Assembly (NCBI RefSeq): GCF_000003855.2
Contig: NW_003101677.1
Location: 2,546,573-2,610,572, forward strand
Source: Blastomyces gilchristii SLH14081
Taxonomy: Eukaryota > Ascomycota > Eurotiomycetes > Onygenales > Ajellomycetaceae
Reading direction: 5' to 3'
Length of the DNA: 64,000 nucleotides
Shown: in pieces, positions 48,542 through 62,431 of the stretch
Layout of the letters: the number at the start of each line of letters is the position of its first letter
Numbering within the stretch: the first letter of the stretch is position 1
The notes under the pieces: generated by a model
Told to the model about the DNA's origin: nothing
Databases searched by the model: none
Seen by the model: the letters and a program-made list of their open reading frames with translations, nothing else
Program-made: the position numbers and the translations under genes

Positions 48542-50367
48542 ATTATTATTATTATTATTCTTCAATTATAGATGTATGTAGTCAGAGACTATGACATCTA
48601 CCTGAGAATCTTTAGTTCTCAGGATTTTTCCTATATATAGAGTTAACTATTATACATTTACCAATTTCAGATATGCAAAATCAGAAAATTCCAGCTCAGA
48701 ATATAAAAACTGTTCACAAATTGCAGTATTTCAACACCTTCTGATACTTTGAAATCATTTGAAAATATCATGACAAAGGAAAAGAGAACATAGTCTTAAA
48801 GATAGATACATTAAATAGATAGATAGAAAAGAACAGAAAGAAACAAGTACTGTAAAGAGAGTCTATAACAAAATAAAATTATGAAAAGATAGTATATAGC
48901 TGTTTTAACAGACTATATCTAATCAATTTCTATCTCTTCATATTCAGTTACCTCTGAATTCAGTTATTTTCTTATACCTGCTTGAGTTTCTGATAGAAAG
49001 TTTATTAAGCATTTAATTTCTGTCTCAGTTGAGAATAAGAACCTTATATTTAATTGATTTAAATCATACTTCTTTTTCAATCGGACTCTGAGATCATTGT
49101 ATAATGCATAATGCATTACAATATACTCAGAATTTTCATTTATATTGCAGAATGAGCACTCTGTTGAATCAAATCTATCATCAAATCTATCATCAAATCT
49201 TTGTATATAGGATTTGAAATAACCATGTTCTAGTTTCAGCTGAATTATAGATGAGAATATTTTCTTTTTACATTTAATTAAACAAGATTTCCACTTTGGT
49301 TTTATCTCAAATCTTGAATAATGTATGCTCTTCTTTTGTTTCTGCCAGCTTTTATTTCACTTATTTAAACAAGATTCTTTTATCTTTCTCTTTATGAAAG
49401 ATTAGAACACTGTTTTTTGAATAGATCTGCTTAATTCTGTACTCTTTTTTGCAGCTGAATCAGCCAATTCATTGTCATGAATATTCATATGAGCAGGAAC
49501 TCAGTGCAGATGAATTATCAGTTTTAATATTCTTCTCTTTTGAATTTTCAAAACAGTGTTTAAAATCAGTTCAAGATTCATTTAATCATTATGAATCTGA
49601 CTATTTCTAAGTCTTTTTAAAGCAGCTTGACTATCAGAGAATATTCATATCTCTTTCAAACTATTTTCTCTTTTATGAGATTTTATTTCAATAAGTTTGA
49701 AAGCTTTCACTATTATAAATAGTTCAGTATCCAAGACTTCAGATTCACAGTCTAAATTTCAGAAATCTGAGATAAAATTGATATTATCTTCAGTATAAGT
49801 AATGCCTGTGCCTAATCTATTCAAATTCTCATTTTTTGAGTCATCTGAGTAAACCAGAATAGAGTCTTTTATATTGATTGTAGAGATCTTCTTCAAATGC
49901 TGTTCATATTCTCTCTTCTTAGATAGTTCACTTATTTGTAAGTCTATGAGAGATTTCAGCTTTTCTCTTCAGAGAGATATCTTCTCATGATCAATTTTCT
50001 CAACATTTAATAAAGAAAATTGATTTTTAATAAGTGAACATAGTCTATACAGTTGAGAGGGCATTTTTTTAAAGCATTATTCTCATTTCAATCAAGAAAT
50101 CTATTTCAATCCAGTTCATTTTCTGAGTTAACTTGTGGAAATGAAGAAGAGACTCTTTCTCTGATTATATGATTTGAGCTCATCTTCATAACTCTCAGAG
50201 CATAGTTTATACAGGCTTTTTCAAATTGAATAGCAGAAGGTGAAATTGAAGCTTCAATTCAATTTCCACTGCTTTAATAGAAGATGATTTGAATGCTCTC
50301 AGAATTCTTCTCAAAGCTCTGTTTTATAGACTTTGAAGGAGTTCAGTGAAATTACCTTAATTAGACT
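48542..50367 (-). mobile_element. Tad-like LINE, 5'-truncated copy D
   Basis: TSD CAATCTCAT (48533-48541) and TAATCTCAT (50368-50376). Contains the 3' UTR, C-terminal zinc motif, RNase H and the region just before it, ending about where LINE copy C reads MRRILRVFKSSS. A small internal duplication of ATCAAATCTATC lies near 49165-49190. (AAT)n tail at the left edge. Confidence 0.88.
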
Positions 50368-50838
50368 TAATCTCATTGATCTATAAATGTTTCAGATGCT
50401 TCATTCTCTGTTGTCTTCACAATTGAACTGATGTAAACAGTTAAATTTAACTCTGAATCTCTTTTTCTTCTGCAATCTAACTCATGTACAAGTCTGCTAC
50501 TTTGAGATTACTCTTTATCATATTGTACTTACTGTCTGTGATGTGATATCATACAGCTGGCTACAGTCTCATCACTTATTAAAGTGTGATATTCATCTGA
50601 TTTCTTCATTACTTCTTATTCTTTTGTTATAAGCATGAAAAGATTGAAATAAGTAAGATTATCTGATTTATAAATATCTATACTTTCTCTTACTTCATGA
50701 GACTTTTCAATTATAAGCCTCTTCTTTTTCAATGCTGACAATAGTGCTGTGAATGACTATAATTCACTTGAGTCTTACATCTTCATCTTTACAAGATGTG
50801 AATTATTTATTAAGTTGTGTAAGACTCATCTTTATGAT

Positions 50839-51359
50839 TAGACTCACTGCTGAGATTATGAATTTCATATTTGATTCCATTTGATCTGATCTCATACATT
50901 TCTTAGCGTGAATCCCGCTGGGACTAAACATTAAAAAAACAAAAAAAAAACAAAACATGTAACGTGACTATTTATCAGATCTTAAAATGAGACTATGACT
51001 TAAAAAAAATAAGAAAGTGATTTCATTTGATCTCATTTAGTCTCATTATTAGCATAAAGTTACTATTTTTAGACATTTTTAGGTTTTTTTTGACTATTTT
51101 TAATTTGTTAAAAAGTAACACTTTTTGATAATGCTCAAATGAGATTTAAAGTCATTTAAAGCAATAAAAAGAATTTAAATTGAGAAGCGCAAATCATAAT
51201 CTTATTTGAAAAATGTAATAAAAGTAGACAGTAAGTCTCACTGAGACAGTATGAGACTACTATCTAATCATAAAACCATGTAATGAAATCAGTTAAATTG
51301 ATAATGAGACTATCAAATATTCAGATCCTGGTCTCAGACATGATCATATGATCAGTCTA
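50839..51359 (-). mobile_element. hAT-type MITE, copy 4 (521 bp)
   Basis: Reverse orientation relative to the other copies. Starts TAGACTC and ends CAGTCTA; flanks TTTATGAT and TCTCTGAT match at six of eight. More diverged than the other MITEs, including an A-rich expansion near 50932-50956. Confidence 0.85.
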
Positions 51360-51764
51360 TCTCTGATTCTTTCAATATATATATTCTCAGAGAATGTGAT
51401 TTGAGTATTTTATAGAGCTTAAATCACTTAGATTGAAACTTCTCACAACTCTTATTGAATATGAGAACTCATATTTTATCTTAAGACTTGATTTCTTAAC
51501 TAGTGAGTCTTGTATTCCTTTTGATTGAATTACTCAGTTCAGAAGTAACTTATTAGCTTTTGTATGTATATAACTGATCTCTTTCAATCTTGATTCTGTG
51601 TCTGTAACTGCTGTGTCTGCAACTGTTACTTTCTTTCTGAATTTTTTCAAAGTATTCTCTGAAATGCACAGATACAATTCATACAACAGATGAAATGATG
51701 AATACTTGAAGACTACATACTGCTGAATTCAAGTGATTAATAGTATCTGTCTGAGATATTCATC

Positions 51765-52526
51765 TTACAATCTTGTAGACATACTCACTAGATATTTTAT
51801 CAGTATATTATTCAGAATTTCATTCAAGTGTTTTTTCTTTTCATTCATCTGCAGATGATATAACATTGTTCTATAATATCTTATCTGTAACTGACTTATA
51901 AAATACCTTACTACTTCTTCTATGAGATTCACATCATTATTAGTTAGAATCTCACACAGTATTTCATAGTTAATATAGATCTCATCATGTAAGAACTTTA
52001 TTACTCTCTTCTCAGTCATCTCTCAAACTACTTTCATGACTGATCAGTCAGTAGTGTAGTTAATAGCAGTGATTATTCAATAATTTTCATTTGACATTTA
52101 CAGTAATATGTCTATGATGTTCATCTCTCATCACTTCAACAGCTGTATCATACTTTTCATCTGATGTTGCACTTTCTCACATTCTAATCCTTTCTTAGAT
52201 TCTTTTACAATCTGGTAATTCAGGCACTTGTGAGCATACACCTGGATATTCTCAGTCATGCTTAGTCAGTATACTCTTGATTTAAGTACATTCATGAGTT
52301 CAGAGCTTTCTAAGTAGCTGAATTTCTTATGTATATGAGTCATTAAGTCATGTCTAAACAGATATTTCATATAGAGAGTCTCTGTGTATTCTAGATCACA
52401 GTAGAGTATAACATCATTTTTCAATTTTCTTAGCTTGAAGTTTAAAAGTATCTCTTCTACTATCTTTGTAAGATGCTTGTTATCTGACATCTTGTCATTC
52501 TTTAAGTGAGAGATTATAGCATTCAC
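51765..52526 (-). pseudogene. Gypsy element 3 integrase
   Basis: Two open segments. 52526-52266 holds the His/Cys zinc-binding N-domain; 52019-51765 holds the core up to the DDE glutamate region, reading YRTMLYHLQMNEKKKHLNEIL where the gypsy consensus has an HRTTPYHPQTNG-like block. Changes fit C-to-T and G-to-A decay. A different gypsy lineage from elements 1 and 2, judging by sequence. Confidence 0.75.
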
Positions 52527-53264
52527 TTATTCTGATTCCTTGTATTCTCTCAGTATATTTAATACACACTTTTCTTATACCTGATTTACAGAACTCTCAC
52601 TCATGAAATTAGATCTGTGACTGATTGCATCAGATATCACAGTGTTCAATCTCTTTTAGTATTTAATATGAAGATTATACACTTGAAACTCTGAGATTTA
52701 ATATATTAAATATTTAAAAGGTTTCATTATGAATTGTAGATATATGAGACTTTTATAATTTATAATCATCATTATTATATATCTGTTGTCAATATATCTA
52801 TCTCACAATGTCAGTGCATGTTTGATTACTAGCAATTTCTTTTCATATACTGAGTAGTTGAGCTCAGTGTCTGATAGTTTTCTATTATCATATATTATCA
52901 GATGCAGCTCACTATTCTTATTCATCTGTAGAAGAGCATCTCTAATAGCTTATTCAGATACATTCATCTTAAAATAGAAAGGGTTATTACAATCTGATTT
53001 AATAAAGTACTGAGAATGTTTTACATGTTCTCTCAGTATGAGAAAGACCTCTTTACATATAGCATTTCAGATAATTGAATGAAACTGCTTCTTTCACAGA
53101 TTTGTATTTATTTCTCTTAAGAGATCTGAGAGTGATACAGCTATTTATATGAAATTCTTAATAAATCTGCAGTAATATGAGATCAACTGAAGAAACTGTT
53201 ATACATAATATACATTTCTCAGCTACAGTCAGTTCATTGTAATATTGAACTTCTCTGTAAGAGG

Positions 53265-53400
53265 TGTACGCCGAATAGATCGGTATAATATTTATAGATC
53301 TTATATAACAAAGTGAAAAATATTAGAAAAGAAAAAGAAAGAGAAAGTGCAGAAATCAGTGATTGAAGTGAATATTTATATGTGTACACAGTGACATACA
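53265..53400 (-). repeat. Possible LTR of gypsy element 2
   Basis: Minus strand TGTATGTCACTG...TTCGGCGTACA, with canonical TG/CA ends. It lies exactly where element 3 coding sequence stops and element 2 begins. The partner copy is not in the window, so length and identity are provisional. Confidence 0.5.
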
Positions 53401-56400
53401 CGGCGAAGCTTTAGAGTGGAAGAATAGAAATTCTATAGATTTTCAGCTGAGAATTAATGACTGAGAATCAGAGCTTTCAACAGAAATTTATGAAGTATAA
53501 CAGAATAGTTCATATGATTGATCAGGTACAGCTTATTATATTAGTCTCTCTCTTCTCTGATCATGTGTAGTTCTCATTAGTCAAGAGCTGCAGTCTCAGA
53601 TAATGCAGAACTCAGAGTTCAGATCAGATGATTATAGCTAACTCATTTTATCAGATATTATCAGCTGCAGCTGTGAGATCTCTTATCAAGAACATTCTCA
53701 ATCTCTCACTCAAGTTCATTATCTTCTTCTATGATTCCTGATGGCTGCCAGTCAGAAGTCAGTTGAGAAGAGAATGAGTCAGTGATAGTGCAGTGAAGTA
53801 AGCTTATATAAAACACATCATGAATCTCTGATAATATATCAAGTTAATAATTACAACTGTCTAGAACTTCTGTCACTGTATATTTTATATGATGATAATT
53901 CAATGCATAGAATGAGTGTGTGATCTGTATATTTCTAAGATTCAATTATACAGGATCTTCTATCTTATACTACTCTGTAGAATCTCACTGAATATTAATT
54001 AATCTTCTTAATCTTGTTTAGCACTTGTCATGAAGGCTTCTACTCAGTTATAAGTGTCTTGAAGCTTTATCACTATATTGTCAGTGATCTGAATTGAACT
54101 GCAGAGATTCAGTGTGAACTATATAATCTCTAGAAGATTTAACACTTTCATGTGATAATTATATGTAAGAAAGAAGAGGCTTACACCTGTTAAAACAGTA
54201 TCTTAACTGTTAATAGCAACCTCTGTATGTAGAAAAAGATCATATTAATTGTCTTATAAGTAATTACAAAACTTATGAAGATAATTCTTTACAGTCTGAA
54301 TTATCTGTTCTGATGCATCATTAATCTCAGAGTGATAGACAGTTGATAAATAACATATAATCTTGAGAACTTGACAGATTCTTATTCAGAGAGTGCTTAT
54401 GAATTCACAGCTCTGATCTGATACTATAGATCTCAGCAATTTATACATCTGATAGAATGAGCTCTGTAGAAAGACTTCAGTAACTTATTCAGTATTCATC
54501 TTATTACAAGGTTTCAATATTACATCTTTGCTCAATTGATTCATGATAATTAGAATATTTCTACAACTCTTACTCTCAGAGAGATTAACAGTGAAGTTAA
54601 TTATTACATCTTATCAGATTCTATCAGAGACATTGAGTGATTTCAGTAGATCTTTTCTACAGTTCTTTCATATAATGATGAAAGAACAACAGTTGCAGTT
54701 TTGAATAAAATATCTGATACTGTTTGCTATCTCAGATCAGTAGAACTCTTGAGAGATTATTCAATACAGGTATTTATAATCTGAATAGCTAATTATACAA
54801 GAATCATGCATCTCTTGTATTATCTGAGTGTGTAAGAGTTCAGAGTAAGAGACTCAGCATCATTCATAGAATTACACAGTGTTATTATCATTGATTGAGT
54901 ATTCTAAGATGTTGATTCTTATATATAGTTCTGGAGAAAATTGAGGTCCTTCTTGATATACTACTTCAGTAAGTACTTGAAGAAGTTCATCAGTTTGAGC
55001 TGTTATACATCATAATTCATTCAGTGTAGATTTGAAAGATATTCTGATCAGTGAAGTGTGTATAGTGTCATGAGTAATTTCATTGTAATCAACTAATATC
55101 TTCAGATTCAAGAGTTAGTGTTCTCAGTTCAGTCAATACATGTCTGTTACATTGAATGATATATCTTGCTCTTATTATGAGAGAGTGTCTGTCATTGAGT
55201 TCTGACTGCTGAGGTGATAGTGTATAGTGAAATGAAAACAACTTAATAGTTCAGATCATCACATCTAATGTTCAGTAAGCTTATAAGTGATTGTGAAATG
55301 CTTGAGATTCTTATGATCTGTGATTATTTCAAATTTGAAAACACTTTGAAGTTCAGAGTCTCATTCTTCTAGACAGTGTAATCACAAGAAGCTTCTTATC
55401 ATAGATTTCATAATTGCATTTGATGAGACTCAGTTTCTTAGATATGAAAGCACATGATTGTAAGATATCTTTATTATCATATTGTAATATAGCTTCTTCT
55501 ATGATATAGTCAGAGAAATCAGCTTCAATAACTATCTCATAATCAGAATCAAATGTTTATCAATAGAGAGGTATTAGTGAACATCTTCTTCATCTGTATG
55601 AATACAGCTTCAGCATCTGCTAATCACTGAAATACTGAGTTCTTCTTAATAAGTTCTGTAAGTTATCTTGCAATATCTGAGAAGTTTTGTATAAATTGCT
55701 GATAGAAGTTAGCAAATCTGATGAAGCTTTGTACATCTTTCACAGTATATGAAGCTTCTCATTTAAGAATGACAGAGATCTTCTCAGAATTCATTTGAAT
55801 TTTCTTATCAGCTTCTATAATAAAATCTAGATATTTTATACTTTTAACTTTGAAATCACACTTATTAATATCTATTGATAGTTCTGCTTCTTGTAATTAT
55901 TATAATACTCTCTGTACATATTCTTGATATTTCTTTCTAAATTCATTGATAAAGATGAGAATGTCATCTAGATATATAGATACAAACTTATTAAGAAAAT
56001 CTCAGAGTACTCAGTTGATATACTTCTGAAATGTACTGAGAGCATTAGTCAGTTCAAAGAGTGTGACTACTCATTCAAAGAGATCATAATATGTTCAGAA
56101 TGCTGTAAGCCATTCATCTTTTTCAGTGATATAAATCTTATGAAACTTAATGATGACATCTAGCTTTATAAATTATTACACTTGTCTGATATATACTAGA
56201 GATTCATTGATGAGAGATAAGAGATAATAATCTTTCTTTATCAATCTGTTCAGATCTTGATAGTTCATACAGAAGCAGAGTTCTTCACCTGATTTCTTTG
56301 TAAAGAGAATAGTAGCTGCAGCGGAGAAGTTGTTAATACATATAAATTCTTTATTCAACAGATTATTGAGTGTCTTTTGAAGAAGAAGAAGTTCATCTCA

Positions 56401-57191
56401 GAACATGTTATAAAGAGAGTCTTATAATAATTTGAGATCTTTATCATTCTTCTTTTTTAACTTGATACTGTGATTCACTTCTGAACCTTGTAAGAGAGGT
56501 AGATTTGTAACATTATTATCTTATCAGAAGACATCTAGATATTCATGATATTATTAAAAGAGTTTTGTATGAGAATCTGTTATTATAACATGAAATAACT
56601 TCTCTAGAGCTTTCTTAATATTAATCAGACTAACAGAGTAGATTATTACATAATTCTGCTATTAGTGATCTTATCAGCAATTCTGTCAGTGACTTCTTTT
56701 TCAGAGCATTTTATAAGTATTGACAGAGATCTGTGTCAGATCTATAGTCTTGTGAATATTATCTTCATGAATTCTATTATTGTTAGAAAATATTAAGCTT
56801 CTATATCAAGTGTTTAATAAAATATCTTATTCAGATAGTCAGACAAGTTCTAATATAAGATTATAATCAAGATTATCAACTTTATATATATAGACTTCTT
56901 CACATTGATGTTCTCTGATATCAATGTTTAACTTCATTATGTAACAGATGCAAATGTCTTTTAAGTTATTAAATTCTGCAAGAAGTCAGAGTTTTAATAA
57001 AAGAATACACTGAAGAGTATAATATCTTATAACTGAAGATTTAATCATTGCATAATAACATAGACTGCTGTCTATCATGACTTTCATATTATACATGTTA
57101 TTGATCATAGTAGATATAAGAATTACATTCATTATTATTTTCTCTTTAAATTATTATCATCTGACCTCTTCAAGCTTCTATTTATGAATTT

Positions 57192-57562
57192 AGTATTATT
57201 ATTATTATTCTTTCATTATACTCATATGCAAGCAGAGCTTATGATGAGTCCTTGCGTGATGTTAAATACAGGTCAAGTGTTGGTTATACAGGAGGAAATA
57301 CAGGTGTTGAGACCACGCCAAGATAACAAGAACATAGGAAAATACAAAGAAGTGACAATTAGATACATGTTATAATAACTTTTCAGCCCAGGAACATAGA
57401 GCAATTCATTGAAGTGATTTGTACACCTCTGTATTTATTAGAAACCTGAGGTGCTTGAGTTCCGGATTTAATGTATCCCCTGCGGGTTTCGAACCCACGC
57501 GCCTTGATTTCCCACGCCAAGGCGCTACCGGGTGGCCGCATTAACCATTCGGCCACTGGGGT
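57192..57562 (-). mobile_element. SINE copy 5 (complete, least mutated)
   Basis: TSD TATTTATGAATTT at 57179-57191 and 57564-57576. Head ACCCCAGTGGCCGAATGGTT, intact B-box GGTTCGAAACC, full body and (AAT)n tail. Its retained CpG sites make it a good family reference. Inserted in gypsy element 2, upstream of RT. Confidence 0.94.
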
Positions 57563-58244
57563 GTATTTATGAATTTGAACAGAAGCTAATCTTTTCTCTG
57601 TTTTATTAAGATATTTTCATAGTTGTCTTCTGAATCTTTCTTCAATATAATGTAATTGATATGAACAGGCACTGATTCATTTTTTGAATAAGAAGATACT
57701 AATCTTTCTCTTAAGTAAGAAGGTACATAGACTGATTAGTATTTGAAAGTGATATGTTCTGATCAGTTACAATTAATACACACTTCTTATTAGTGTTGAT
57801 TAATAACTTCTTTGAAAGTAATCTCAGAGACTTAGAAGTCTGTTCAGACAGCAGAAACCCTTGTTTATGTAAAAACATTTGAGTTCACTCAATTCATATT
57901 ATCTGCATTGTTATTCTTCAGCACAGATATATAAGTGACTGAGATGTAATGTCTTCTGCCACTATTCTGTATACTCTGAAGCTTGATGAGACAGTTATTC
58001 AATGTTCAGAGTTATATGCAGAAATCTTCATAAGTCTGGTCTTTATCTATGCTTATAAGAGTCTGTAAAAGTTTGAAACTGAGTGTCTTCTTAAGCATGC
58101 TAATCTTTATTCTATTCTCTCAAGATTGATCGTCTTCTTCTAGAATCTTGATATTGAAATCAGAGATAAATATTGTGAGAGAAGTATTTCTCTATCAGAC
58201 ACTCTGTAATCAATCTAATATCTTCTATTATATAGCAGTATCTT

Positions 58245-58501
58245 TGTAAGAATAAGTGCTCACAGGCGATTATTCGGGTGTTTGCAGCGTGGCGTGATAT
58301 GTACTGTTAACTACTAGAAGTATTTGCAGTAGAAAGATAAATGTAGAGATCAAATGTATAATAGCATTTAAGCTGAGTTATAAATAGTATTCACAAACTC
58401 CAGTCTATATAGTTGTGTGTAGTCAAGAGCCACTAACTCTATTAGTTATATGAGAGATAAAAATAGGGATAAAGAATCTGTAAGAAGCAGGATTTCTTAT
58501 A
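58245..58501 (-). repeat. Chromovirus copy 2 LTR
   Basis: Inverted match to 32919-33176; it keeps CGGGTG and GGCGTG where the others have lost CpG. Confidence 0.88.
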
Positions 58502-61500
58502 TACTTCTTCCTCTCTAAGACTTCATCTGTGAAGCCTTTCACTGAGTGACTTTGTAGAATCAGCTCAGCACTGCAGTAATACTCACTAAAAACTCTTCAT
58601 ATCTATAAAAAAACCTCAGTGAGGAAAAATCCCTTGTTACTATGAAGAGAAAACACTCTGTTACTCAGTTTCTTATTCTATGAGATTCTTCTCTGACTAT
58701 TATATAGATTTATCTCACATCTTTCATACAGAAGAATTTCAGTTGACTCTCAATTATTTTCACAAGATTCTTGTGTGATCATTACACAGATTCATCTCAC
58801 AGATGAATTACTCTCTATGAGATCACTCTCATTAAAGAGAAGTATTTATAAGTTAATCTTTCACTCATTCTTACAAATCATTGTTCTTTGACACTGTAGA
58901 ATTGTGAGAAATTTTCCATTCTTTTATTAACTCTGTAGAATTGTAGAATCAAAATATCTGCAGTCTGCAATCACTCTTTATAGTTATATAGAAAGATTCA
59001 GACCTGTAATTTATAATAACTTTTTATTTATTAAAATGATCTGACTGTTCTGCAGAATCACTCACAGTGTAAGTAAATCTCTCTAAAGTAGTATAAATAT
59101 CTCAGATCTGTCTGTGAAATCTCATCTTCTTTTCTCTTTTTCTGTAACAGCTCTCATTCTTATAAACTATGAGTATTCTCATTCATCTGTGAAGTGTTTT
59201 CACTCAGATGATAGAGAGAGAGTATTTCTGACAATGTTTATATATTGATTCAAGAACTTCTCAAGAATAAAAATTTTTTCAATTTCAATATCTTTGTAAA
59301 CAATGTCTGATCACTGCTGAGCTTCTTGTGAGCATCTCTGTGACTTCTCTGATCACTTTTTATCAGCTGATGAAGTAGAAATATTATTACTCATAATAGC
59401 ATCTTCATCTCTCTCAGCTCTGTCACTGCACTCAATCTTCAGATCAGCAGTTAACTTCATATCTTTCTCAGATCAGCTTCTGACTTTAAGCAGCACAGTC
59501 TCACTCTTTGCTGTAAGTCTTCTCATAAGTAATTTCTTACAGACTCTAGTTAACAGTTCTTGCAAAGCTCTAAGTGTTGTCAGTGTCTTCTGCAGTCTCA
59601 TAGATCTATGATCATTCTCTCTCTACCTGCACAATCTCTGATCAGGCATATGCAAATATGCCTAGGTTTTCTATCAATGATTCTCACACTGCAGTGCATT
59701 TCTGCAATCTCATTGTCAATGAAAGATGAGTCTCTGAGTATCTGTAAAATCCAGGTAATCAAGACAATGCAAATGCTATGAATTTGTAATAAGAGTTAAT
59801 CTGAATAGATGAGCTCTCTCTCTGCATCTCAATTGTTTTCAGAGTGAATACTTCAGTATAACTGAGAGAGCAGATACAGCTTTATAAGAAATATCTGATT
59901 ACATATATAGATAGTTAGTTCTCAAGACTCTGCTATAACTGTATACACTCTGATGTTCAGCTTCTCTGAAGTCTGTTCATTTCTGATAGTCTTTATATCA
60001 AATATAATAATTGTTTGTACTGCAGATATGATGCTCTCTACTTCTTTAAAGAGAGAAATTAATAGTTGCAGAGAAATTGAGTGTTAGGAGTATTAAGAAT
60101 ATAAGTGTAAGTTTTCTTTGTTTTTTCTTTATTAATCTCTAAATTGTGTTCACAGCCCTGTTTTGTTTTCTTGTTTTTTTTTTTTTTTTTTTTTTTTTTT
60201 AGCTTTAATGAGAGCATGATTTCTTCTTTTCTTTACATACACTGTAAACTGTTCATCTCAGTAGAAACTCATTATCTTGTAGACTAGAGTTTACAAATGA
60301 CAGTGTTAATATCTTTATTATAATCAGATTCTTAGCAAAGATCACATCATTCTGACTTATCAGAATTCATAGTATGAAAGTCATGTCTCAGCTTTCACAG
60401 ATATCTTATCTGCTCAGATGATTTTCAAGTAAACTTATTCATCTTGTCAGAATACTCTTATCACTGAATCTTGAATCAGAGCTTGTAATCTCACTTCTCT
60501 GAGTTAATAATCTTTTCAATCTGATATTCTCTTTCACTCTCTAGTGCTTTGTAAATAGAGTGATGAATCACAGAATTCTCTTCTAAGAATTCCTTATATT
60601 CATGAAGTAAAGAGATATGAAAAATATTATATATCTGTAACTCAGATAACAGTTTCAATCTATAGAACTATAAGCTAACTTTCTTCATAATCTTGTAAGA
60701 CTCTATTCATAAGAGACTCAGCTTCTTACTAGATCTTTACATGATAATGTTTTCTAGACTTAGTCAGACTCTATCATCTTTCTTAAAACTCTTTATAATA
60801 TACTTGAAGTCATAATATCTCTTCTGATACTCTTAAGTCTTTCTCAAGAATTCACAGACTTTCTCTTAAATATTCTGAATTCTCTCAGCCGGTTCAGAGA
60901 CATTATCACACTCTATAGTATACTCTCATGAGTTCATCAAGATTATCTGCAGATGAGTCTCAGTGAGCATCTCAAAGAGAGTTTTATCTGTGCTGACATG
61001 CTTTGAGTTGTTATATACAAACTCTGTAAGTGATAATTAATATATTCAGTTATTCTGATTGTAATTAACAAAGCACTGCAGATACTGTTTCAATATACTT
61101 ATCAGATATTCTGTCTGATCATCTGTCTGTTGATGAAAAGCTGTGCTTAGATCTCATAAGATCTTCAGTATAGTCATCAGATCAGATCAAAACTTCTCTG
61201 TGAAGATTGATTCTCTATCTGAGACAATGTTCACAGACAACTCATGTAATCAGATCACATTATAAATAAAGATATGAGTTAAATTCTTTAACTTCAAGTT
61301 CTTGTAAGTGAGTATAAAGTATGTTATCTTGATAAAGTAATTCACTATTATCAGTACACTGTCAAAGCAGACATTATATATATTCTTACTTTCAGAGAGA
61401 CTTATAAGAGTGTTTATTTCTAGCTGTTTTCAAGCTTTCTGCAGAATGAGTAGAGAAGTAAGTTCTTTATATAATCTGAATCATACTATCTGTGAATTCT

Positions 61501-62431
61501 GATAAACAGTATAAGAATTCACTATCTTCTTTACAAGTTCTTGCATCTTCAGTCAGAAGTATTTTCTTATAAATAACTCATGAGTTCTAGTATCTGTAAA
61601 ATAACCTATTAGAGAAGAGTCATGATACCTTTTAATAAGTTCTATATATAGAAACTCATTCATAGATACATAAATTCAGCCCTCTCTTTATAAGAGATTA
61701 TTTAAGTCTCTTTAATTCTTTATTTCTGCAGAATTGATCTCTGCTGTGAGTAGTTTCTGAATATGCTGAGCATATTCATTCTTCAGTTGCAGTTCAGACA
61801 ATCTAAATAGAAGATCTTATGAAGATTTATACTCTGTTTTTTCTTATATCAGATCTTTCATGATGCTTCTCAAAGCCAGTAAATTCTTCAGATTATAGAT
61901 ATTCTCTTCAAGAATTCTTGCAGAGATTCTCAGAGTGTTGATTCTCAGTGTTATAAAGAGTAGTTGTACAGGCTTCTTTTCTCTCTTCTTTCTCTTCTCT
62001 TATAAGGGATTGAAAGACTCTTCAGTTAATCTCTTTGTAACACTCAGTTCAAGCATTCTGTGAAGCTTTTCTGTCTTCTCTAGTCTCTCTGTGTCTGTTA
62101 TTCTGGTCTTCTTAATATAGTCTGGCCTGTGAGAGAGTCTGTCTGCTAGATTCTTAGTTTCTTTGATATATTCTATCTTGAATCAGAACTCACTCAGTCT
62201 CTGAGCTCAGTGAATCTGTCATTATGAGAGTTTCTTAATTGAAGTAAGCTGTTATAAGCTGTTATGATCAGTTCTAACAGTAATCACTGTTGCAAGGTTC
62301 TCAAAGTAGTGATATCAGTAATGAAAGAATTTCACTATTATGAGAAGCTTCTGATCATGAATGTTATAGTTGATCTTCACAGATTGCATCTTCTGTGAGA
62401 AAAACATTACTGAAACTCAGTTCTTATTTGA

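Larger units (their letters stand above)
50377..53264 (-). mobile_element. Ty3/gypsy element 3, partial
   Basis: Minus strand: the RT C-terminus and RNase H at about 53.24-52.6 kb (YSVYEKKLLVIKHALTLWDRYIDNR is the clearest block), the integrase zinc-binding region at 52526-52266 (RHDLMTHIHKKF..LMNVLKSR) and the integrase core at 52019-51765. The 5' half is missing because element 2 cut it at 53264; it would lie right of this window. Its LTR was not identified. MITE copy 4 lies within it. Confidence 0.75.
53265..58244 (-). mobile_element. Ty3/gypsy element 2, partial
   Basis: Minus strand order from the right: CCHC knuckle (CINCN...H) near 57.8 kb, protease region, SINE copy 5 insertion, RT (56358-55600; open block 56358-56176 reads SAAATILFTKKSGEELCFCMNYQDLN), RNase H (~55560-55200, SDYEIVIEADFSDY) and integrase (~54650-53900). 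A possible 136-bp LTR, TG...CA, is at 53265-53400. The 5' end is cut by chromovirus copy 2 at 58245, so the matching LTR should lie beyond the window. Confidence 0.8.

Noticed and set aside
53265..53400. Small TIR element because of CpG-rich edges
   Set aside because: The ends are not inverted repeats of each other; TG...CA ends and position favour an LTR.
57184..57375. 63-codon + strand frame as a gene
   Set aside because: Lies wholly within SINE copy 5 and its (ATT)n tail, antisense to the element.
59560..59781. 73-codon + strand frame as a gene
   Set aside because: It is the antisense of the chromovirus 3' frame, which is recognisable on the minus strand and in the other copy.
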